Positions 18,812-29,095 of a stretch of DNA of 64,000 nucleotides are shown piece by piece (the first letter of the stretch is position 1; every line of letters begins with the position of its first letter). The notes beneath the pieces are model-generated. The model saw nothing but the letters and a program-made list of their open reading frames with translations. It ran no database searches and was not told where the DNA came from. The DNA lies in NCBI GenBank assembly GCA_964035575.1, contig OZ037861.1:868001-932000 (forward strand). Direction: 5' to 3'. Both the position numbers and the translations under genes were made by a program. The DNA is from Rhynchopus sp. YZ270_cl-10. Its lineage: Eukaryota > Euglenozoa > Diplonemea > Diplonemida > Diplonemidae.

Positions 18812-19028
18812 CTGTCGGTTTGTTTTATTGCATCTTGCTTTCCCTTTTATGAGGTGACGAAGCACAGAGAGGCTTAGGTTCATCTCAACTCTTCTCTGTG
18901 TTACCCCTTCTCTTAAACATGCAAAGCAAAGGCTTCGGTGAGGCTGCTTACCCAACCAAAGGATGTTGCAGCCATCCTATCTTCTCTCATGGGTCTTGCA
19001 GCAGCACGGTGCCTCTTTGTTTCAGTCG
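18812..19028. repeat. array spacer block B, copy 1
   Basis: About 217 bases repeated almost unchanged at 22074-22289, 24473-24690 and 27009-27227. Landmarks are CGGTTTGTTTTATTGCATCT, GAAGCACAGAGAGGCTTAGG and GGATGTTGCAGCCATCCTAT. It precedes paralogs 6 to 9 only. No convincing frame. Confidence 0.75.
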
Positions 19029-19151
19029 GGTGTGCACAGCATGCAGACCTGTGTGTTGGATCACTCCAGATCGTGTGTAGCTGTGTTTCATTTGCAAAGA
19101 TGTGTGAGTTGTGCATGGGGAAACATTCAAAACATTAGTAATCCCCCCAAT

Positions 19152-19285
19152 GGTGTGGCTGAAGGGGGCTGATTCGCACTTTTCCGCACTTTTACCATGT
19201 TGGCTTGCTGACTGTGTCTGTGTACCTGTGTACCAGGTACACAGATATACAGATACACAGATACAGGTACACAGTACGCAGTGTT
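19152..19285 (+). repeat. dispersed repeat B2 with TACAC palindrome
   Basis: GTGTGGCTGAAGGGGG, TTCGCACTTTTCCGCACTTT and CATGTTGGCTTGCTGACTGT, ending in a run of ACACAGATA-like units around GTGTACCAGGTACACAG. A sister copy is at 53255-53390 and pieces lie at 31008-31060 and 53405-53470. Confidence 0.6.
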
Positions 19286-19302
19286 CAACTTTGATACACC
19301 TG

Positions 19303-19455
19303 GAAAGGAGTTCCGTGCTATTCACAGAACTCGATAGGCGATTGAGCGTATCTAACAACCAAACAAAAGAAAGTACAAAGAAGAGAATAAAAAATTCAGG
19401 AAAAATAGACAAAGAGAAAAAACGAAGAGATTTTGACAAAAGGGGCAATAAAACG
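19303..19455 (+). repeat. dispersed repeat A, copy 2
   Basis: Near-identical to 17252-17406. Followed by a T run and the UBL-LRR 6 leader. Confidence 0.7.
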
Positions 19456-19568
19456 TTTTCATTTTCAACCATTTTTTTTTTTTACCCAACTTATAGTCTT
19501 CAAGACGTTATTTGATCACAACGGCTACGTACGTTAACATCGCACAGCATAGAAAAAGACACAATGTC

Positions 19569-19701
19569 GTGCGGCATTCGATCCCATCTCTTTTGGCGGC
19601 CTTGCAGTAACCCCACTTGATATGTCGCGAGGGGAGGCGGACGTTGTGATCCCAATGTGTCCTCTCCCAGGGCCTGGAGACTTTGCGACAGACCCGGCTG
19701 C
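19569..19701 (+). repeat. copied piece of the SH3-repeat gene in the UBL-LRR 6 leader
   Basis: 133 bases matching 5217-5349 with three mismatches. It replaces the normal leader between ACAATGTCG and CTCCTCACCC. It brings an ATG (19622) in the same frame as in the donor and in frame with the UBL-LRR start at 19754. Confidence 0.9.
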
Positions 19702-19753
19702 TCCTCACCCACAACACCCACCAAGAAACAGACACAAAGGAACAAAAAATAAA

Positions 19754-20908
19754 ATGGAACTGACAGTTCGTACCTTTGGCAATAGGCAGTATGGGATTGA
19801 GGTGGGTGAGGATGACACAACGGAGAAGTTGCGGGAGAAGGTGGCGTCTGCAACGGGGTTGTGCGAAGACGACTTTCACATGGAGTTTGGAGGGGAGGAA
19901 GTGGAGGACATCACACAGCTGAGTGCTGGAGACACAGTTGTGCTGACGGAGGCGAAGGCGAAGAAGTACGAAGCCATTGCAGCACTTCACGCATTGGGTG
20001 AGAGAGACATCACAGCAGGAAGGTTGCAGGTGGTGAGGGATGCGGAGGTGGCCACCTTGCTGCTGCAGGCAGAAGTTGCGACTGTGATACCTGACGACTT
20101 CTTCGAATACAGTGAAGTCACGTCCATTGATTTCAGCAACGTATCTGTTGTGGATGTGATTGGGAACGGCTTTCTCCGGCAGTGCACGTCGTTGACCTCA
20201 GTGGACCTCAGTGGCTTGTCTGCACTCACTGAGATTGAGGATTATTTCCTATATTCGTGTCCATCTTTGACGACAGTGAATCTCACTGGCTTGCGTGCAG
20301 TCACCACAATTGGTGCAGCTTTTATATATGAGTGCACTGCTTTGACGACAGTGGACCTCAGCAGCTTCCGGTCAGTCACCACAATTGGTGCAAATTGTCT
20401 GGCTGGGTGCACAGCACTGACCGCAGTTAACCTGAGTGGTTTGTCTGCACTCACCACGATTGAGGATTGTTTCTTATCTTCGTGCACTGCTTTGACGACT
20501 GTCGACCTCAGCAGCTTACGGTCAGTCACCTCAATTGGTGAATGGTGTCTAGCTGCTTGCAAAGGACTGACTGCAGTGGACCTTAGTGGCTTGTCTGCAC
20601 TCACCGAGATTGAGGATAATTTCCTATATTCGTGTCCAGCGTTGACGACAGTGAATCTCACTGGGTTGCGTGCAGTCACCACAATTGGGCCAGACTTCAT
20701 GTATGGATGCACAAACTTGAGGACTGTGCGTGGACTGGGCACGTGTAGCTACGTAGTGCTGTACCATGTGGCTTCGCAAAAAGCGGAGTCTCTGCTCATG
20801 ACAGCTCTTGATTGGACGCCTTGGATCGCTGCTTTGCTTTTCGTGTATCCAATGTACTACACATACAATGCAGTGAAACTGTACCTATATGTTAGAAGCC
20901 TTGACTAA
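19754..20908 (+). CDS. UBL-LRR paralog 6, with possible chimeric N-terminal extension
   Basis: 384 residues from the family ATG at 19754. UBL (GNRQYGIEV), linker, entry repeat, then seven repeats in the order ABCACAB. Anchor helix TPWIAALLFVYPMYYTY, then YLYVRSLD. Upstream the frame is open to an ATG at 19622, adding 44 residues that begin MSRGEADVVIPMCPLPGPGD and derive from the SH3-repeat gene. If transcription starts upstream of 19622 the longer form would be made. The shorter start is conserved in all paralogs and is my default. Confidence 0.88.
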   Translation: MELTVRTFGNRQYGIEVGEDDTTEKLREKVASATGLCEDDFHMEFGGEEVEDITQLSAGDTVVLTEAKAKKYEAIAALHALGERDITAGRLQVVRDAEVATLLLQAEVATVIPDDFFEYSEVTSIDFSNVSVVDVIGNGFLRQCTSLTSVDLSGLSALTEIEDYFLYSCPSLTTVNLTGLRAVTTIGAAFIYECTALTTVDLSSFRSVTTIGANCLAGCTALTAVNLSGLSALTTIEDCFLSSCTALTTVDLSSLRSVTSIGEWCLAACKGLTAVDLSGLSALTEIEDNFLYSCPALTTVNLTGLRAVTTIGPDFMYGCTNLRTVRGLGTCSYVVLYHVASQKAESLLMTALDWTPWIAALLFVYPMYYTYNAVKLYLYVRSLD

Positions 20909-20950
20909 AAATCGATACAAGGTGGTATCCGCACGTGAGATATGCATTAG

Positions 20951-21179
20951 GAGTTGAGACGGAGAGAAGTACACAGTCGAGGTGAGGACGATACCAACTG
21001 CGGACATACGGCGGAAGGTGGCGTCTGCAGCAGCGTTGTGCGAAGACGGCTTTGACATGAGCTTCGGAGGAAGGTCCTATGCGATGCAACAAACAACAAA
21101 CGACGAATAGATGGTGAAGGGGGAGAAGCGAGATCTCGAAAACGATTTTGAAAATATCAAAACTGCATTTCACATTTAG
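20951..21179 (+). pseudogene. decayed ubiquitin-like copy downstream of UBL-LRR 6
   Basis: Same relic, with an additional in-frame stop (GAATAG where others read GAATGG) before the conserved end. Confidence 0.6.
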
Positions 21180-22502
21180 TCGAGACTCGAAGAAAAGGAT
21201 CCCTCATAACAACAACTTTTTTTCATTCAGCTATCTGATGCGATAGTCTTCATTTTTTTTTGGATGGGCTACAGGGGGAGGGATGTGGAACAGAAGTTAA
21301 AGCAAAGGGGTGGGGGGTGAGGAAATAATAAAACCTACATTCTTGAGCTCTTCTATACTAAGTGATTTTCATTGGACGCATCCCCTTCTCCAATTCAATT
21401 CAACAACTGTAGCTTTCTCCCTCAAATTTCGATAACACAACCTGCGACGAAGCTGCTGAGGTCGGAAGACAAAGAGTGAGGGCGAAGGGCCACATGAACA
21501 AAAAGAGTGAAGAATAGTTGACAACAGTACGTCCCTCGACGGTACTGTGTATAAAACCTGTCCTAGGGTACTATGAGTATTCATATAAGCAGAACATGAT
21601 TCGCGAGCAGTAGGTTCAAATGCAATACAGAAACCAATAACGACAAATAAGGACAATAACGCCAAACATCTTTTTCCTTTCCATTTTTCTTTTTTTCTTT
21701 TTGAAAAACGCTAATAACTTTATTGCCCCCCCTCTGTAAGTGTTGATTGAATTAGAGTCGGGGAGCACACACAATTCCAATCATTCGAACCGAAGACGCC
21801 CAAACATTTCGGTCTGTATTATTTCCTAACAACCATGCGCGTACCGCTACGTATGTTGTGTACAAAAAAGAAAAGTATGGCACAATGTCGCGGAACGACA
21901 CCACTAAGCAGTGCACGAAAGGGTAAGATGAACTAGGGGAGGGGGAGGGAAGCAAATACAAAGGGGGGCAAGGGGGAGGGAATGATCTTGGGTACAGGGG
22001 GGTCGCAAGCGCTTCGCACGTCAAAAACCACATCTCGCTCGCACAAAGATCTTTGCACGACTGTGTTGTTGACTGTCGGTTTGTTTTATTGCATCTGGCT
22101 TTCCCTTTTATGAGGTGACGAAGCACAGAGAGGCTTAGGTTCATCTCAACTCTTCTCTGTGTTACCCCTTCTCTTAAACATGCAAAGCAAAGGCTTCGGT
22201 GAGGCTGCTTACCCAACCAAAGGATGTTGCAGCCATCCTATCTTCTCTCATGGGTCTTGCAGCAGCACGGTGCCTCTTTGTTTCAGTCGTGTGTGCACAG
22301 CATGCACACTCATCTTTCATTCACAGTAAGTCACCCACCAAGGTGGGTACTTAGGGTGAATAAGATTTCTCACACAAGAAGAAAGAACAGAAAACAAAAA
22401 CAAGATCCCACCCCTAAACCATTTCGACCTGCCAATATGCTATTCCGGACACACACAACACCCACCAAGAAACAGAGACACAAACAAACGAAATAATATA
22501 AA
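21180..22502. repeat. spacer between UBL-LRR 6 and 7, with a unique insert
   Basis: Standard spacer motifs to about 21330, then about 500 bases of unique DNA (21335-21850) with no recognised gene, then spacer block B (22074-22289). CCCACCAAGGTGGG, a short palindrome, lies at about 22336. The leader from about 22432 to the ATG is the same as before paralog 9. Confidence 0.6.
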
Positions 22503-23588
22503 ATGGAACTGACGGTTCGTACCTTTGGCAAGAGGCAGTATGCGATTGAGGTGGGTGAGGATGACACAACAGAGAAGTTGCGGGAGAAGGTGGCGTCTGC
22601 AACGGGGTTGTGCGAAGACGGCTTTCACATGGAGTTTGGAGGGGAGGAAGTGGAGGACATCACGCAGCTGAGTGCTGGAGACACAGTTGTGCTGACGGAG
22701 GCGAAGGCGAAGAAGTACGAAGCCATTGCAGCACTTCACGCATTGGGTGAGAGAGACATCACAGCAGGACGGTTACAGGTGGTGACGGATGTGGAGGTGG
22801 CCACCTTGCTGCTGCAGGCAGAAGTTGCGACTGCGATTCCTGATGACTTCTTCTTCCAATCCAGTGCAGTCACGTCCATTGATTTCAGCAACGTATCTGT
22901 TGTGGATGTGATTGGGAAGGGCTTCCTCCATCACTGCACATCTTTGACAGCAGTTGACTTGAGCGGCTTGTCTGCACTCACCAGGATTGAGGATTATTTC
23001 CTATCTTGGTGTCCAGCTTTGACGACAGTTAACCTCACTGGCTTGCGTGCAGTCACCTCAATTGGTGCAAGTTTTATGAAGAAGTGCATTGCCTTGACAA
23101 CTGTCGACCTCAGCAGCTTCCGGTCAGTCACCACAATTGGTAAATGGTGTCTAGCTGAGTGCACAGCGCTGACCGCAGTGGACCTGAGCGGTTTGTCTGC
23201 ACTCACCAGGATTGAGAGTTGTTTCCTAGCTTGGTGTCCAGCTTTGACGACAGTGAATCTCACTGGCTTGCGTGCAGTCACCACAGTAGAGAGACGATGC
23301 ATGTTTGAATGCACAAACTTGAAGACTGTGCGTGGACTGGGCACGTGTAGCTACGTCGTGATGTTCAATATACCTGCTCATGCAGCATGTCTCTTCATGA
23401 CAGGTGTTGAATTGACGACTTGTAAAGCTGTGTTGCTTTTTGTGTATCTTGTGTACTGCTCACACTTCAATGCAGTGAAAGTAGCATGTCTCTTTATGAC
23501 AGGTGTTGATTGGACGCCTTGTATCGTTGCTGTGCTTTTCGTGTATCTTGTGTACTGCGCACACACTACAGTGAAGGGGTACCTATAG
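22503..23588 (+). CDS. UBL-LRR paralog 7, five repeats and a duplicated anchor
   Basis: 361 residues. UBL, linker and entry repeat are followed by five repeats in the order ABCAB, the shortest intact set. The C terminus carries two similar hydrophobic helices (KAVLLFVYLVYCSH and IVAVLFVYLVYCAH), each preceded by ACLFMTGV. This is a tandem duplication of about 99 bases. Two helices would place the C terminus back in the cytosol if both insert; this is inference. The last repeat tip is unusual (AVTTVERRCMFEC). Confidence 0.88.
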   Translation: MELTVRTFGKRQYAIEVGEDDTTEKLREKVASATGLCEDGFHMEFGGEEVEDITQLSAGDTVVLTEAKAKKYEAIAALHALGERDITAGRLQVVTDVEVATLLLQAEVATAIPDDFFFQSSAVTSIDFSNVSVVDVIGKGFLHHCTSLTAVDLSGLSALTRIEDYFLSWCPALTTVNLTGLRAVTSIGASFMKKCIALTTVDLSSFRSVTTIGKWCLAECTALTAVDLSGLSALTRIESCFLAWCPALTTVNLTGLRAVTTVERRCMFECTNLKTVRGLGTCSYVVMFNIPAHAACLFMTGVELTTCKAVLLFVYLVYCSHFNAVKVACLFMTGVDWTPCIVAVLFVYLVYCAHTTVKGYL

Positions 23589-23647
23589 GTTAACAGCCTT
23601 GACTAAAATCCATACAAGGTGGTATCCGCACGTGAGATATGCATTAG

Positions 23648-24132
23648 GAGTTGAGACGGAGAGAAGTACACAGTCGAGGTGAGGACGATACCAACTGCGG
23701 AAATATACGGCGGAAGGTGGCGTCTGCAGCAGCGGTTTGTGCGAAGACGGCTTTGGCATTTTTTTTTAATCAGCTATCTGATGCGATAGTCTTCTTTTCC
23801 TTTTTTGATAGGGGACGGGGGGCGGGATATGAAGCAAAGGGTGGGGGGCGGGGGAAAGAAAACTTTGGATAATTACGGAAGGACACCACTAAGCGGTGCA
23901 CGAAAGGTAAGATGCCCTTGAGTACGAACTAGGGAGGAGGAGGGGGTGGAGGGAGATATACGGCGGAAGGTTGCGTCTGCAGCAGCGTTTGTGCGAAGAC
24001 GGCTTTGACATGAGCTTCGGAGAAGGTCCTATGCGATGCAACAAACAACAAACGACGAATGGATGGAGAAGGGGGAGAAGCGAGATCTTGAAAAAAGATT
24101 TTGAAAATATCGAAATTGCATTTCACATTTAG
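23648..24132 (+). pseudogene. two pieces of decayed ubiquitin-like copy after UBL-LRR 7
   Basis: The relic at 23648-23758 is cut off at GACGGCTTTGGCATT. After a shortened spacer, a second piece restarts at about 23955 (TACGGCGGAAGGTTGCGTCT) and runs to the usual end at 24132. This looks like a local duplication with deletion. Confidence 0.55.
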
Positions 24133-25153
24133 TCGAGACTCGAAGAAAAGGATCCCTCATAACCACACCTTTTTTTCATTCAGCTATCTGATGCGATAGT
24201 CTTCATATTCTTTTTGATGGGGAACAGGGAGGAGGGATGTGGAACAGAAGTTAAAGCAAAGGGGTGGGGGGTGAGGAAAAGAAAAGTATGGCACAATGTC
24301 GCGGAACGACACCACTAAGCAGTGCACGAAAGGGTAAGATGAACTAGGGGAGGGGGAGGGAAGCAAATACAAGGGGGAGGGAATGATCTTGGGTACAGGG
24401 GGGTCGCAAGCGCTTCACATGTCGAAAACCACATCTCGCTCGCACAAAGATCTTTGCACGACTGTGTTGTTGACTGTCGGTTTGTTTTATTGCATCTTGC
24501 TTTCCCTTTTATGAGGTGACGAAGCACAGAGAGGCTTAGGTTCATCTCAACTCTTCTCTGTGTTACCCCTTCTCTTAAACATGCAAAGCAAAGGCTTCGG
24601 TGAGGCTGCTTACCCAACCAAAGGATGTTGCAGCCATCCTATCTTCTCTCATGGGTCTTGCAGCAGCACGGTGCCTCTTTGTTTCAGTCGTGTGTGCACA
24701 GCATGCACACTCATCTTTCATTCACAGTAAGTCACCCACCAAGGTGGGTACTTAGGGTGAATAAGATTTCTCACACAAGAAGAAAGAACAGAAAACAAAA
24801 ACAGGATCCCACCCCTAAACCATTTCAAATATGTGTGACCTGTGCATGGGGAAACATTCAAATAATGCGCAATCGTTTTTGAATCAACAAGAGTGCGTAC
24901 CTTAACATCGCACAGCGTAGAAAACGACACAATGTCGAGCAGTACCAACCCTCCTGTCAACGCTGTCCATTACAGTCGTTATCGTGTGCAGGTGGGGAGG
25001 CTGTCCTCTCAACCCTCCAAGAAGATGTGTGTGCAGGAGCTACCCCCAAAAAAGGGCAAACGAGAACACCGTTTTTCTGCTTGCCAATGTGCTGTTCCTC
25101 ACACCACACACACAACACCCACCAAGAAACAGAGACAAACAAACAACAATAAA
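24133..25153. repeat. spacer between UBL-LRR 7 and 8
   Basis: Standard spacer, then block B at 24473-24690, the CCCACCAAGGTGGG palindrome at about 24736, then the older leader type with CGCACAGCGTAGAAAACGAC, ending at the ATG of paralog 8. No gene seen. Confidence 0.65.
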
Positions 25154-26138
25154 ATGGAACTGACGGTTCGTACCTTTGGCAAGAGGCAGTATGCGATTGA
25201 GGTGGGTGAGGATGACACAACGGAGAAGTTGCGGGAGAAGGTGGCGTCTGCAACGGGGTTGTGCGAAGACGACTTTCACATGGAGTTTGGAGGGGAGGAA
25301 GTGGAGGACATCACGCAGCTGAGTGCTGGAGACACAGTTGTGCTGACGGAGGCGAAGGCGAAGAAGTACGAAGCCATTGCAGCACTTCACGCATTACATC
25401 ACAGCAGGAAGGTTGCAGGTGGTGACGGATGCGGAGGTGGCCACCTTGCTGCTGCAGGCAGAAGTTGCGACTGCGATTCCAGACTCCTTCTTCCAATCCA
25501 GTGCAGTCACGTCCATTGATTTCAGCAACGTATCTGTTGTGGATGTGATTGGGAAAGACTTCCTCCGTGACTGCACGTCTTTGACTGCAGTAGACCTGAG
25601 TGGTTTATCTGCACTCACCAGGATTGAGGATGATTTCCTGCATTCGTGTTCAGCTTTGACGACAGTGAATCTCACTGGCTTGCGTGCAGTCACCACAATT
25701 GGTGCAGGTTTTATGTATAGGTGCACTGCTTTGACAACTGTCGACCTCAGCAGCTTGCGGTCAGTCACCACAATTGGTTCATGGTGTCTAGGTCATTGCA
25801 CAGCACTGACCACAGTGGACCTGAGCAGCTTGTCTGGAGTCAGCACAATTGGCTCCTTCTTCATGGGTAAATGCACAAACTTGAAGACTGTGTGTGGACT
25901 GGGCACGTGTAGCTACGTAGTGCGGCGCCATGCGGCTTATCAGAGAGCATGGCGTCTACACAAGGCAGCTGTTGATTGGGCACCGTTATTTATTTTTTTG
26001 ATTTACTTATACAAGTTTTGGTATTTTTTGCTACCAGATGTTACTTGGACGCCTTGCATCACTGTTTTTCTTTTTGTGTACTTGTACTGCGCATACAATG
26101 CAGTGAAACTGTACCAATATGTTAACAGCCTTGACTAA
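25154..26138 (+). pseudogene. UBL-LRR paralog 8, frameshifted
   Basis: The UBL and linker read normally to ALHAL, where 11 bases (GGGTGAGAGAG in paralogs) are missing after 25395. The upstream frame then stops at about 25519. The remainder continues in another frame with an entry repeat and four repeats (A, B, C and a hybrid ending STIGSFFMGKC). It ends in a two-segment hydrophobic tail (PLFIFLIYLYKFWYFLL and TPCITVFLFVYLYCAY). As it stands it cannot make the full family protein. Confidence 0.85.
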
Positions 26139-26179
26139 AATCGATACAAGGTGGTATCCGCACGTGAGATATGCATTAG

Positions 26180-26408
26180 GAGTTGAGACGGAGAGACGTA
26201 CACAGTCGAGGTGAGGACGATACCAACTGCGGACATACGGCGGAAGGTGGCGTCTGCAGCAGCGTTGTGCGAAGACGGCTTTGACATGAGCTTCGGAGGA
26301 AGGTCCTATGCGATGCAACAAACAACAAACGACGAATGGATGGAGAAGGGGGAGAAGCGAGATCTCGAAAACGATTTTGAAAATATCAAAACTGCATTTC
26401 ACATTTAG
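26180..26408 (+). pseudogene. decayed ubiquitin-like copy downstream of UBL-LRR 8
   Basis: Same relic as elsewhere in the array, nearly identical to the one after paralog 3. Confidence 0.6.
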
Positions 26409-26496
26409 TCGAGACTCGAAGAAAAGGATCCCTCATAACCACACCTTTTTTTCATTCAGCTATCTGATGCGATAGTCTTCATTTTTTTTTTTTTAT

Positions 26497-26757
26497 AAGA
26501 CATGCGTGCATTTCTAGTGAAATTTTTCAGTATCCACGAGTTGTTTTTTCCCTCCCGTGCTCCTCATCTCTCACACATACATTACATCTTCATCAGGAAA
26601 ATTGTCAATTTTTCGTTCATTATTGTGAACAGCGTTTGGTGTTTTTCAAAAAAAAAAAGTGTGACTGAGTGTGGGGATGCGTTCAAGAATTAAACTCTTC
26701 CCCCCAAACCCCCTTTCATCTCTAGTTTTCCTTATCCAAACGTCGAGTGGACGCGTA
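26497..26757 (+). mobile_element. element E, internally deleted copy
   Basis: The two ends of the 41322-41940 element joined directly. The left end (ACATGCGTGCATTTCTAGTG to GAACAGCGTTTGG) runs into the right end (GTGTGACTGAGTGTGGGGAT to GTCGAGTGGACGCGTAA). It sits inside array spacer, which resumes at CTTTTTGATAGGGAACAGG. A non-autonomous DNA element is the likely identity; no coding frame. Confidence 0.6.
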
Positions 26758-27439
26758 AAAACTTTTTGATAGGGAACAGGGAGGAGGGATGTGGAAGCAC
26801 AGTTGAAGGAAAGGGGTGGGGGGAAAAAGTATGGCACAATATTACGGAACCGCAGCACTGAGCAGTGCACGAAAGCGGAAGATGCCATTGCGTCTGAACT
26901 AGGGGAGGGAGGCAAAGATCTTGGGTGACAGGTGATGGGTCGCAAGCGCTTCGCATGTCAAAAACCACATCTCGCTCGCACAAAGATCTTTGCACGACTG
27001 TGTTTTTGACTGTCGGTTTGTTTTATTGCATCTTGCTTTCCCTTTTATGAGGTGACGAAGCACAGAGAGGCTTAGGTTCATCTCAACTCTTCTCTGTGTT
27101 ACCCCTTCTCTTAAACATGCAAAGCAAAGGCTTCGGTGAGGCTGCTTACCCAACCAAAGGATGTTGCAGCCATCCTATCTTCTCTCATGGGTCTTGCAGC
27201 AGCACGGTGCCTCTTTGTTTCAGTCGTGTGTGCACAGCATGCACACTCATCTTTCATTCACAGTAAGTCACCCACCAAGGTGGGTACTTAGGGTGAATAA
27301 GATTTCTCACACAAGAAGAAAGAACAGAAAACAAAAACAAGATCCCACCCCTAAACCATTTCGACCTGCCAATATGCTATTCCGGACACACACAACACCC
27401 ACCAAGAAACAGAGACACAAACAAACGAAATAATATAAA
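26758..27439. repeat. spacer between UBL-LRR 8 and 9
   Basis: G-rich block, block B (27009-27227), CCCACCAAGGTGGG palindrome at about 27273 and a leader nearly identical to that of paralog 7. No gene seen. Confidence 0.7.
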
Positions 27440-28498
27440 ATGGAACTGACGGTTCGTACCTTTGGCAAGAGGCAGTATGGGATTGAGGTGGGTGAGGATG
27501 ACACAACGGAGAAGTTGCGGGAGAAGGTGGCGTCTGCAACGGGGTTGTGCGAAGACGACTTTCACATGGAGTTTGGAGGGGAGGAAGTGGAGGACATCAC
27601 GCAGCTGAGTGCTGGAGACACAGTTGTGCTGACGGAGGCGAAGGCGAAGAAGTACGAAGCCATTGCAGCACTTCACGCATTGGGTGAGAGAGACATCACA
27701 GCAGGAAGGTTGCAGGCGGTGACGGATGCGGAGGTGGCCACCTTGCTGCTGCAGGCAGAAGTTGCGACTGCGATTCCTGACGACTTCTTCGCATACAGTG
27801 AAGTCACGTCCATTGATTTCAGCAACGTATCTGTTGTGGATGTGATTGGGAACTGCTTCCTCCGGTACTGCACGTCTTTGACTGCAGTGGACCTGAGTGG
27901 CTTGTCTGCACTCACCAGGATTGAGGATTATTTCCTATATACGTGTCCAGCGTTGACGACAGTGAATCTCACTGGCTTGCGGTCAGTCACCACAATTGGT
28001 AAATGGTGTCTAGCTTATTGCACAGCACTGACCGAAGTTAACCTGAGTGACTTGTCTGCACTCACCACGATTGAGGATGATTTCCTGCGTTCGTGTCCAG
28101 CTTTGACGACAGCAGACCTCAGCAGCTTGCGTGCAGTCACCTCAATTGGTGAAAACTGCTTAGCTCATTGCAAAGCACTGACCGCAGTTAACCTAAGCGG
28201 CTTGTCTTCACTCACCAGGATTGAGGATCGTTTCCTATATTGGTGCCGAGCATTGACGACAGTGAATCTCACTGGCTTGCGTGCAGTCACCACAATTGGG
28301 ACTCCCTTCATGTATGGATGCACAAACTTGAAGACTCTGCGTGGACTGGGCACGTGTAGCAACGTAGTGCGGTACCATGTGGCTTATCATATAGCATTAT
28401 GTCTCTACGTGGCAGCTGTTGAGTGGACGCCGTGGATCGCTACGGCTTGCGTCGCTTCTTTGCTATTAGTGTGTTCTGTGTACTACGCACACAAGTGA
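27440..28498 (+). CDS. UBL-LRR paralog 9
   Basis: 352 residues. UBL (GKRQYGIEV), linker and entry repeat, then six repeats. The second is a B/C hybrid (NLTGLRSVTTIGKWCLAYC), which indicates recombination within a repeat; the order is A, B/C, A, C, A, B. Anchor helix IATACVASLLLVCSVYYAH, then an early stop (HK) so the polar end YLYVSSLD is missing. The stop results from loss of bases where paralogs read AATGCAGTGAAGGGG. Confidence 0.88.
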   Translation: MELTVRTFGKRQYGIEVGEDDTTEKLREKVASATGLCEDDFHMEFGGEEVEDITQLSAGDTVVLTEAKAKKYEAIAALHALGERDITAGRLQAVTDAEVATLLLQAEVATAIPDDFFAYSEVTSIDFSNVSVVDVIGNCFLRYCTSLTAVDLSGLSALTRIEDYFLYTCPALTTVNLTGLRSVTTIGKWCLAYCTALTEVNLSDLSALTTIEDDFLRSCPALTTADLSSLRAVTSIGENCLAHCKALTAVNLSGLSSLTRIEDRFLYWCRALTTVNLTGLRAVTTIGTPFMYGCTNLKTLRGLGTCSNVVRYHVAYHIALCLYVAAVEWTPWIATACVASLLLVCSVYYAHK

Positions 28499-28571
28499 AG
28501 GGGTCCCTTTTTGTGAACAGCCTTGACTAAAATCGATACAAGGTGGTATCCGCACGTGAGATATGCATTAG

Positions 28572-28745
28572 GAGTTGAGACGGAGAGAAGTACACAGTCG
28601 AGGTGAGGACGATACCAACTGCGGACATACGGCGGAAGGTGGCGTCTGCAGCAGCGGTTTGTGCGAAGACGGCTTTGGCATGAGCTTCGGAGGAAGGTCC
28701 TATGCGATGCAACAAACAACAAACGACGACTGGATGGAGAAGGGT
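28572..28745 (+). pseudogene. truncated ubiquitin-like relic after UBL-LRR 9
   Basis: Same relic, with the extra base also seen after paralogs 1 and 7, cut off after ATGGAGAAGGG and joined to leader-type spacer. Confidence 0.55.
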
Positions 28746-29095
28746 GTGTTTCATTTGCAAAGCTGTGTGAGGTGTGGGTGGGGGAAACAGTCAAATAATG
28801 AGCAATCCCTCCCCCATTTTTTTTTTTTTTTGTTTTCCACCAATTTTTTCCCTACCCAAAGTCTTCAAGGGCGTTTTTGAATCCACAAGAGTGCGCACGT
28901 TAACATCGCACAGCGTAGGAGTCGGGAGGTGCCTGCATCAATAACTTCAATTTTTTTTTTTTTTGCCCAGTCACCACCATACAAAAACCACTACAGGGTA
29001 TCCCGTCCCCTTCCCCAGATCTACGTAGTTTTTTTTCTTTTTCTGTCATCCTTACTCACCTCCTCCTCCTCTGCTTCCCCTTCCCCAATTCCGCA
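28746..29095. other. end of the array and RPB7 leader
   Basis: Remnant of array leader (GTCTTCAAGGGCGTTTTTGA, CGCACAGCGTAGG) to about 28920, then unique sequence. A pyrimidine-rich tract at about 29040-29090 (CTCCTCCTCCTCTGC) directly precedes the RPB7 ATG. Confidence 0.55.

Noticed and set aside
22074-24617. Minus-strand frames in spacer block B (MGKQPHRSLCFACLREGVTQ)
   Set aside because: The same frame recurs only because the block is repeated; it lacks family features and changes its C terminus wherever the spacer changes.
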